In this document: positions 52,764 through 58,825 of the stretch, one piece after another
Numbering within the stretch: position 1 is the first letter of the stretch
Layout: each line of letters starts with the position of its first letter
Assembly: GCA_033850885.1 (NCBI GenBank)
Contig: JAWWPG010000030.1
Location: 20,835 to 84,834 of the forward strand
Direction of reading: 5' to 3'
Source: JAWWPG01 sp033850885
GTDB taxonomy: Bacteria; Actinomycetota; Actinomycetes; Propionibacteriales; Nocardioidaceae
Length of the DNA stretch: 64,000 nt
Notes under the pieces: model-generated
What the model was told of the DNA's origin: nothing
Databases searched by the model: none
Seen by the model: only the letters and a program-made list of their open reading frames with translations
Made by a program: the position numbers and the translations under genes

Positions 52764-54797
52764 TTGTCCAATCGCGTGAAGCCTGCCAACGGCCGCATGA
52801 GGTCGAGTAAGAACCTGTTGATCGTCGGCGGTGTCACTGTCGCCCTGCTGGGAGGCCTGAGCTCCGCCCAAGCCTCCATCCCGGATAGCAATGGCACGAT
52901 CAACGCCTGCTACCTGAAGTCTGACGGCACCGTCCGCATCATTGATGCGTCCAAGACGTCATGTAAGTCCACCGAGAAGCCCATCGTCTGGAACCAGACC
53001 GGACCGGTTGGCCCGGCTGGACCGGCTGGGCCGCAGGGAATCCAAGGACTCAAAGGCAACACGGGTGCGACCGGTGCCACGGGCGCGACCGGTGCTGTCG
53101 GCCCAGCTGGGCCGCAGGGGGTCAAGGGTGCCACCGGCGCGACAGGCGCTGTCGGCCCGGCGGGCCCGCAGGGCGTTAAGGGTGACACCGGCGCTACTGG
53201 AGCAACCGGAGCCAACGGCACCAACGGCGTGAAGGGTGACACCGGAGCCACTGGTCAGACCGGAGCTACCGGTGCGACTGGTGCTCAGGGCACTGCCGGC
53301 ACTAACGGGTCCGACGGAGCCACTGGTCAGACCGGAGCTACCGGTGCGACCGGTGCTCAGGGCACTCAGGGCGAAGTTGGCCCGCAGGGCCCGCTGGGTC
53401 CCCAGGGAGCCACCGGTGCGACCGGTGCTCAGGGCACTGCCGGCACCAACGGCTCAGACGGGGCCACTGGTCAGACCGGAGCTACCGGTGCGACTGGTGC
53501 TCAGGGCACTGCCGGCACTAACGGCTCAGACGGAGCCACTGGTCAGACCGGAGCTACCGGTGCGACTGGTGCTCAGGGCACTGCCGGCACCAACGGGTCC
53601 GACGGAGCCACCGGAGCCACTGGTCAGACCGGAGCTACCGGTGCGACCGGTGCTCAGGGCACTCAGGGCGAAGTTGGCCCGCAGGGCCCGCTGGGTCCCC
53701 AGGGAGCCACCGGTGCGACCGGCGCTCAGGGCACTGCCGGCACCAACGGCTCAGACGGGGCCACTGGTCAGACCGGAGCTACCGGTGCGACTGGTGCTCA
53801 GGGCACTGCCGGCACCAACGGCTCAGACGGAGCCACCGGAGCCACCGGAGCCACCGGAGCAACCGGAGCCACCGGAGCTCAAGGCGCTGTCGGGCCTCAG
53901 GGTCCGCAGGGCGCCACCGGCGACCAGGGCATCCAGGGCGTCAAGGGTGACACCGGAGCAACCGGAGCCACCGGGTCTCAGGGCGCCACCGGCGACCAGG
54001 GCATCCAAGGCGTCAAGGGTGACACCGGAGCAACCGGAGCCACCGGAGCTCAGGGCGCCACCGGCGACCAAGGAATCCAAGGCGTGAAGGGCGATGTTGG
54101 TCCTCAGGGTCCCGCGGGTCCGCAAGGCGCCACCGGGGCTGCTGGAACTAACGGAAGCAACGGGACTGATGGAGCAACTGGCGCAACAGGTGCGACCGGA
54201 GCTACGGGTGCTGTCGGACCGGCTGGTCCGCAGGGTGCTGCGGGTGCGGTTGGTCCGCAGGGTCCGGTGGGTAACACCGGAGCTGCCGGCACCAACGGGA
54301 CCAACGGAGCCACAGGTGCAACGGGTGATACCGGCGCGGCTGGTCAAACCGGAGCCACCGGCGCTGTCGGGCCTCAAGGTCCGCAGGGCGCCACGGGTGC
54401 CACCGGAGCTACGGGCGCGGCTTCGACGGTGCCTGGCCCCACGGGTCCGACCGGTGCTAACGGTTCAGCAGGTGCAACAGGTGCAACAGGTGCCACTGGT
54501 GCAACCGGGCCGGCCGGAGTCGTCGCCAACACGACGATTGTGACTGGAACCGCGGTAGCGGCTGGAGGATCGGCGGCCGTGAACTCAACGTTCGGACCGT
54601 CGACGGCAACCTGTACCACCGGCAAACTGCTTGGCGGTGGGGCGAGCATCACGCAGGACACCACTAAGATGGTCGCCGCTGTATCCACATCGTTCCCGAG
54701 CAACGCGACAACATGGTCCGCTACAGGGCTCATCATCGCCAAGCCGGGCAGTGGGGGTCCAGCGTCGATCACGGCCTACGCGATCTGCAGTTCTTAG
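52764..54797 (+). CDS. Secreted collagen-like (Gly-X-Thr) repeat protein
   Basis: 677 residues from TTG 52764. ATG 52797 is the alternative, but the residues between are conserved in the second copy at 63225. A signal peptide (hydrophobic 18-33, AQA cleavage near 37) is followed by a conserved head with SNGTINACYLKSDGTVRIID and paired cysteines. About 500 residues of Gly-X-Y follow, dominated by GAT, GAQ and GPQ triplets, and then a Cys-containing C-terminal beta-type domain of about 90 residues. There is no LPXTG or membrane anchor. Triple-helical surface or spore-coat-like filaments are expected. The Thr-rich triplets suggest glycosylation. A terminator follows at 54819. Confidence 0.93.
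   Translation: MSNRVKPANGRMRSSKNLLIVGGVTVALLGGLSSAQASIPDSNGTINACYLKSDGTVRIIDASKTSCKSTEKPIVWNQTGPVGPAGPAGPQGIQGLKGNTGATGATGATGAVGPAGPQGVKGATGATGAVGPAGPQGVKGDTGATGATGANGTNGVKGDTGATGQTGATGATGAQGTAGTNGSDGATGQTGATGATGAQGTQGEVGPQGPLGPQGATGATGAQGTAGTNGSDGATGQTGATGATGAQGTAGTNGSDGATGQTGATGATGAQGTAGTNGSDGATGATGQTGATGATGAQGTQGEVGPQGPLGPQGATGATGAQGTAGTNGSDGATGQTGATGATGAQGTAGTNGSDGATGATGATGATGATGAQGAVGPQGPQGATGDQGIQGVKGDTGATGATGSQGATGDQGIQGVKGDTGATGATGAQGATGDQGIQGVKGDVGPQGPAGPQGATGAAGTNGSNGTDGATGATGATGATGAVGPAGPQGAAGAVGPQGPVGNTGAAGTNGTNGATGATGDTGAAGQTGATGAVGPQGPQGATGATGATGAASTVPGPTGPTGANGSAGATGATGATGATGPAGVVANTTIVTGTAVAAGGSAAVNSTFGPSTATCTTGKLLGGGASITQDTTKMVAAVSTSFPSNATTWSATGLIIAKPGSGGPASITAYAICSS
53236..53850 (+). 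repeat. 72-bp in-frame tandem repeats in the collagen-like gene
   Basis: A 24-residue unit GQTGATGATGAQGTAGTNGSD plus a short triplet linker recurs several times, nearly identical at the DNA level, with one larger duplicated block carrying the TQGEVGPQGPLGPQ insert. A second set of 24-residue units with ATGDQGIQGVKGDTG follows to about 54090. It is prone to copy-number change by recombination. Confidence 0.85.
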
Positions 54798-54818
54798 CAG
54801 ATCGGAAGACAATTGAAC

Positions 54819-54844
54819 GGGCCCGCCAGATTGTTGGCGGGCCC
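54819..54844 (+). terminator. Hairpin terminator of the collagen-like gene
   Basis: A perfect 9-bp stem GGGCCCGCC / GGCGGGCCC with an 8-nt loop lies 22 nt after the stop. No T-run, as is usual in high-GC actinobacteria. It could also serve the convergent cas1 gene. Confidence 0.8.
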
Positions 54845-54885
54845 GCTTCGCTGTCTGCGAGCGTCCCCCGACATCCCAAAGGTAG

Positions 54886-56379
54886 TTAGTGCGTGCCTGG
54901 ACCTAGGAGCCCCAGCAGGGTTTCCCATTGACGCCGAGGGGGCATCTGCTTTCCGCTGCGGATGCGCGAGCACGCCGACTTGGACAGGCTAGTGGCAGCC
55001 ATCATCGCGGATAGCTGCACCTGTTGCAGGCCCGGGAACACCTCTACCATGTACGTTTCCGCGGTCCAATTGTCGTCGTCAGGGATGAGCTCTTCCGGTG
55101 CCTGGCGAATCATGCGCAGCGCATGCTCTGCAACGTCTGCCCGTTCCTTGGCTAGCCGACGTCTGGTGGCGTTACAGCATGCGTCGCATACGTGGCGCCT
55201 TCGGTCCCTCAGTGGTGTTGAGCAGTCGCGGCAGGTCGGAAATGGGCCCAACGGCTTAGGGAGTGGGGTTATGGGGGTCGGCATCGGTATGTGTTCATTT
55301 AGACGCCGTGTCTCAGTGAGCGGAGTGCGTAGTTTGACGGTGTGTGGACTGCTACGGGCCAGAGTATGAGCTATCTTCTCGGCAATTGGGGCGGCAACTC
55401 GCGCATAGTCGGTGAGGTGTGCGGCGATCTCATGGGTGAGGGGAGGGAGTAGCCGACACGTGCCTTGCCGTGTTTCATGGAACACGCTGGCCCTAAACAC
55501 CCGCGTGTCAAGAAGCCGCAGAATGTGTGCATCGACTACGGGTCTGATGGGCTCAATCACGTCGAGAGCCAGGCTGTCGCGGTTCGGCTTGTCGGTGTGG
55601 ACGATCCCGAGACCGGGGTCCAGGCCAAGCGCCAAGAGGGCGACTCGGCACTCAATCTCGGCCAACGCGTATCCGTAGTTGAGCATGGCGTTGATTGGAT
55701 CGGCTGCCCTTGCAGGAGATTTGTCACCTACGTGGCGTGGGCTGCTACGTTTGCTAAACATTCGCCAACGCTCGGGCACTTTGCAGATGTCGAGCGTCGC
55801 GAATCGGCATTCAACGATCGACGCCCAAGACGCGAAGTATGCATGGCCGGCGACGGCTTCCACGGATCGACAGGCTTGAAGGTCCTCAGCATCTTGCAGC
55901 TGAACTGTGAGCGCGCGGATTCTGTCACGCGTGCTGACGGCATGGAGATGCTGCTCGCAGATGTCGGCCTGTCCCTTCAGCTTTTCTATCAGCAGGAACT
56001 TGGTGATGGCGAGACCAATGTCTGACGTCCCTGCTGCTGCTTGGGCTCTTCGCAGTCTGGCGTCGTCGTTGACTCGGGAAACGCCGTGCAGAATCGGGCC
56101 AACCTCGGGGTCTACCTGGGACAGGTTGATGCCGGTGTCGCTGCACCAACGGATGGCGTCGAGGCTGATGTGCCCGGTACGGGCGAGGATCAGGATTCGT
56201 CGGACTGATCGTTGGGACCGAGTGAGGCGGCGTTCTCGGCGGGTGGTGCCGATGCCGTCTTTGATGGTGAGGTGGCCGTGGTGGACGGTGAGGGAAATAC
56301 CGTAACCGTCTACGATGAGGACCGGCACCCGTGATGGGCGCGCGGATGTTGCGATGGGTTGAGTATTCTGCTGGGGCAC
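54886..56379 (-). CDS. cas1: Cas1-family integrase (casposase-like) with zinc ribbon and HTH
   Basis: 497 residues from GTG 56379. The Cas1 catalytic domain is evident: Glu174 in RSVEAVAGHAYFASW, NAMLNYGYALAEIE near 230, and His261 and Asp273 in GLDPGLGIVHTD and RDSLALDVIEPIRP. The Glu-His-Asp metal site is therefore intact. Beyond about residue 375 is an extra domain: CRDC (383-386) and CDAC (398-401) form a zinc ribbon, followed by a C-terminal helix-turn-helix (LSAMMAATSLSKSACSRIR). Standard Cas1 is about 300-340 residues. Casposases are known to carry C-terminal HTH extensions. No cas2 is adjacent. PolB is 2.4 kb away. DNA integration is the inferred function. Confidence 0.9.
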   Translation of the reverse strand: MPQQNTQPIATSARPSRVPVLIVDGYGISLTVHHGHLTIKDGIGTTRRERRLTRSQRSVRRILILARTGHISLDAIRWCSDTGINLSQVDPEVGPILHGVSRVNDDARLRRAQAAAGTSDIGLAITKFLLIEKLKGQADICEQHLHAVSTRDRIRALTVQLQDAEDLQACRSVEAVAGHAYFASWASIVECRFATLDICKVPERWRMFSKRSSPRHVGDKSPARAADPINAMLNYGYALAEIECRVALLALGLDPGLGIVHTDKPNRDSLALDVIEPIRPVVDAHILRLLDTRVFRASVFHETRQGTCRLLPPLTHEIAAHLTDYARVAAPIAEKIAHTLARSSPHTVKLRTPLTETRRLNEHIPMPTPITPLPKPLGPFPTCRDCSTPLRDRRRHVCDACCNATRRRLAKERADVAEHALRMIRQAPEELIPDDDNWTAETYMVEVFPGLQQVQLSAMMAATSLSKSACSRIRSGKQMPPRRQWETLLGLLGPGTH

Positions 56380-56406
56380 GCGGAAGTCTCCTCTTCCGTT
56401 GTGTCG

Positions 56407-56437
56407 CCTCGGGCGGTGTTGATTGCACCGTCCGAGG
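56407..56437 (-). promoter_or_regulatory. 12-bp-arm hairpin upstream of cas1
   Basis: CCTCGGGCGGTG and CACCGTCCGAGG form an inverted repeat with one mismatch and a 7-nt loop between the MerR-like gene and cas1. It has no T-run. It could be a terminator, an attenuator, or a recognition site for Cas1. I see only one copy, so it is not a CRISPR array. Confidence 0.5.
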
Positions 56438-56457
56438 CCCCTTATGGTTGGGGACTC

Positions 56458-57312
56458 TTATTGTACCTCTTTGGAGGCCGCGAGCAGGTTTTCCTTGGCA
56501 TCCTTCGACTCTGCTAAAATTGGGGCGAGCGATAGCGACATGAGAACCGCTGGGCGATAGTCACATCGAAGATCCGGGGCATAATGATCTCTAAGTGTGA
56601 CGAGCACTCGATGCGCACTTATAAAGTCATTTAAATCGAGCTGGTCAATGAAAATTCGCATCTCATCGCGCGTGTGTCCCGGCAACTGATCTTGGAATAT
56701 TTGATTCCAGGCTATGGCGGGATTTATAGCTAGAGAAATCTCGCCGATAGCCGACATGCCTTCCTCGCTTGGAGGAGCTCCCGAGATGTAGTATTCCATT
56801 AGATCCATGGCGGCCAGCCTAATGATAGGTAATGGGTTAGCGTGCCGTTCCGCAAGTAGATCCCGCAAAGACTTTCCCAACGGATGATGTCGTGTCTCTT
56901 TTATCGCCATTTCGATCTGTAGCATTAAGGTATCGGCCCGCTCATCAGACCAGCCGTCTGGTATATCCAAATCAACGATTACCTGCAGTGCTTTACGCAC
57001 CTTCTTATCCGATATTGTCTTTCCGCGGAGGATGAAAATGACAGGCATTTCGATCAGTGGAACTCTCGCGTCAATAAGACGACGAATCTGCAACACCCGC
57101 GCCACGCTGCTTGGCGGGTAGGGGTCGGTGCGACGGCCCCTCCCGCGACCAGCTCCCCGGCTCGGCGGTGAGTCCAGCACCCCGAACGCTCGCCAGCGCC
57201 GAAGCTCGTACCCGGTCACTGTGACTCCTCGGGAGCCAAGCTCGCTGATGAAGGCTTGGTCGGCCTGAGTGTCACGACTCCTGACTCCCATCTGGCGGAC
57301 GTTACATCGCAC
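56458..57312 (-). CDS. MerR-like HTH protein, unknown function, AT-rich
   Basis: 284 residues from GTG 57312 (ATG 57291 is possible). The N-terminal 85 residues resemble a MerR-type winged helix: VTGYELRRWRAFGVLDSPPS, then YPPSSVARVLQIRRLIDARVPL. The rest is helical and not recognised. Base composition shifts to much lower GC than the genome after about the first 200 bp, and codon use is unlike its neighbours, which suggests recent foreign origin. It precedes cas1 on the same strand (78 nt gap) and is divergent from the small gene at 57402, so it may regulate the element. Confidence 0.65.
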   Translation of the reverse strand: MRCNVRQMGVRSRDTQADQAFISELGSRGVTVTGYELRRWRAFGVLDSPPSRGAGRGRGRRTDPYPPSSVARVLQIRRLIDARVPLIEMPVIFILRGKTISDKKVRKALQVIVDLDIPDGWSDERADTLMLQIEMAIKETRHHPLGKSLRDLLAERHANPLPIIRLAAMDLMEYYISGAPPSEEGMSAIGEISLAINPAIAWNQIFQDQLPGHTRDEMRIFIDQLDLNDFISAHRVLVTLRDHYAPDLRCDYRPAVLMSLSLAPILAESKDAKENLLAASKEVQ

Positions 57313-57401
57313 CGTCGGAATCCCCAGGTGGGCCAGCCGGGCGGGGCGAGCCTTCTTCGGGAAGGACGCCGACCGGGTGTCCCCTCAGGAAGGAAAATCA
57401 G

Positions 57402-57782
57402 ATGACTAAGTCAACACCGAGCAACGGGAAGCCGCGCCGCCTTGTGGCGTCGGTTCCGCCCCCGACCGGGCTCACCGACGAGCTGCTCGGCCAGCTTGTC
57501 GCGTTCCGGCCGATCGAAGTCAAGACCTTGGAAACCGCCAGGGGCATGGTCGAGGCCACGATCTGTCAGGTCGTCAGCATCGATGAGAACGAGGAGGTGC
57601 ACGACCGCGGAGAACTTCCGGTCTACTGGGAGTACGTCCGGGAACAGCTGCGGCAGGTGACTCCGGAGATCCCGTGGGTCTCGGGGGTGCTCACTAAGCC
57701 GGCGCGTGCCTACCGCCTGAGGGAGCTCGACGAGGACCAGACGGAGCGGATCGTGGCCGCTGTCCACGAGCTTTCCGAGTAA
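57402..57782 (+). CDS. Small hypothetical protein of the Cas1-PolB locus
   Basis: 126 residues from ATG 57402, with AGGAAGGA upstream. No domain is recognised. The N-terminus is basic and the C-terminal half is acidic, with YWEYVREQLRQVTPEIPWVSG and RELDEDQTERIVAAVHEL. It is the first gene of the plus-strand run leading to PolB. A DNA-binding or polymerase accessory role would be a guess. Confidence 0.6.
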   Translation: MTKSTPSNGKPRRLVASVPPPTGLTDELLGQLVAFRPIEVKTLETARGMVEATICQVVSIDENEEVHDRGELPVYWEYVREQLRQVTPEIPWVSGVLTKPARAYRLRELDEDQTERIVAAVHELSE

Positions 57783-57870
57783 CCAACCCCAGGACCCGTC
57801 CGGGACCGCCTTTGAGGGGTCCTGGGCGGGTCTCTCCAACGAGTCGCCCCACCTTGAGAGGGGCCGCACA

Positions 57871-58371
57871 ATGGCAAAACCTAGGTCCCCTAGCAATCAT
57901 CACGTCCGTGGCCCGAGCGATTGGCATCGCCTGAGTGCGCCGCGCAGGGAGGCCCATTACCGGGCGCTGCGGGCGGTCAGCCTGATGCGCAGTGAGGGGC
58001 TTACGCTCACCTCAGCCGCCAGGGTCGCAGGGACGACGCCGCGTACCGTGCACCGTTACGCCGAGCCCGCCCTGGTTCATGACCGGGGCCGCTACGGGGT
58101 TACTTCCGGGGACCGGCTGTATCGCCGGATGACCGTCTACGGGCCCGATGGGCGGGTCGAGGTCGACGTCCGCGGGTCACGCGCCGCGAGCCTGGTCGGC
58201 GGTCATCACAACGAGATCAGCCGCTACCTGGCCACTGGAGACCCCCGCTACCTGACCCCGTTCATCGGCAAACGCGTCGGCGGCGTGGAGCTGCTCACCG
58301 ACATCCCTCGCATCGAGGAGCTCGCCGCCCGGCGAGAGCTAGACATCGACGACATCTACCCCCGCACCTGA
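57871..58371 (+). CDS. Helix-turn-helix protein of the Cas1-PolB locus
   Basis: 166 residues from ATG 57871. A resolvase/transposase-like HTH lies at about 40-70: SEGLTLTSAARVAGTTPRTV followed by HRYAEPAL. The C-terminal part contains HHNEISRYLATGDPRYLTPF and is not recognised. It lies 10 nt before the HNH gene on the same strand. Inference: a site-binding or regulatory protein of the element. Confidence 0.7.
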   Translation: MAKPRSPSNHHVRGPSDWHRLSAPRREAHYRALRAVSLMRSEGLTLTSAARVAGTTPRTVHRYAEPALVHDRGRYGVTSGDRLYRRMTVYGPDGRVEVDVRGSRAASLVGGHHNEISRYLATGDPRYLTPFIGKRVGGVELLTDIPRIEELAARRELDIDDIYPRT

Positions 58372-58381
58372 GCGGACAGCC

Positions 58382-58825
58382 ATGGGCGACCTTCCGGAAC
58401 CGGACCCGATCGGCGCCGACAGGCGTCGTGCCCGTCGACGGTCTAAGTTGCCGCCGGGTGCCGCGTGTCTCATCTGCGGCATCGGTGTCCCGGACGTGGT
58501 AGAGACTATCCGCGGCGCTGCCCTGTTGGAGCTGCACCATGTCCTAGGGCAGGCCGCTGACCCGGATTTGGTGGTCGTTCTGTGCCGCAACTGTCACGCG
58601 CTCCAGACCGCTCGCCAGCATGATCTGCAGGCGTTGCCGCCACTTGGCCGAGGTGCCACGGCCGACTCGTTGCTGGAACGGATAGCCCGGGCGCTGCGGT
58701 CCCTCGCCGTGTTCCTGCACGACCTGGCCCACAGCCTGACGGTGCTCGCCGATCAACTTCTTCGTCTTGTCGCCGCTCTCGATGAGGCCGTGCCCGGGTG
58801 GCGGCGTTGGGATGTCCCGCAGTGA
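58382..58825 (+). CDS. HNH endonuclease-like protein of the Cas1-PolB locus
   Basis: 147 residues from ATG 58382. A compact HNH motif is visible: ACLICGIGVPDVVE, then LLELHHVLGQAADPDLVVVLC and RNCHALQTARQHD. The two CxxC-type pairs (CLIC, CRNC) bind zinc, and the HH is the catalytic pair. A hydrophobic helical C-terminus (LRSLAVFLHDLAHSLTVLAD) follows. HNH nucleases are recurrent casposon passengers. Its stop overlaps the PolB start by 4 nt (GTGA), so the two are translationally coupled. Confidence 0.8.
   Translation: MGDLPEPDPIGADRRRARRRSKLPPGAACLICGIGVPDVVETIRGAALLELHHVLGQAADPDLVVVLCRNCHALQTARQHDLQALPPLGRGATADSLLERIARALRSLAVFLHDLAHSLTVLADQLLRLVAALDEAVPGWRRWDVPQ

Noticed and set aside
53236..54500. 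Regular repeats resembling a CRISPR array
   Set aside because: The repeats are in-frame Gly-X-Y codons of a collagen-like gene with no unique spacers.
56407..56437. CRISPR repeat next to cas1
   Set aside because: Only one copy is present and no repeat-spacer pattern follows. Kept as a hairpin of unknown role.
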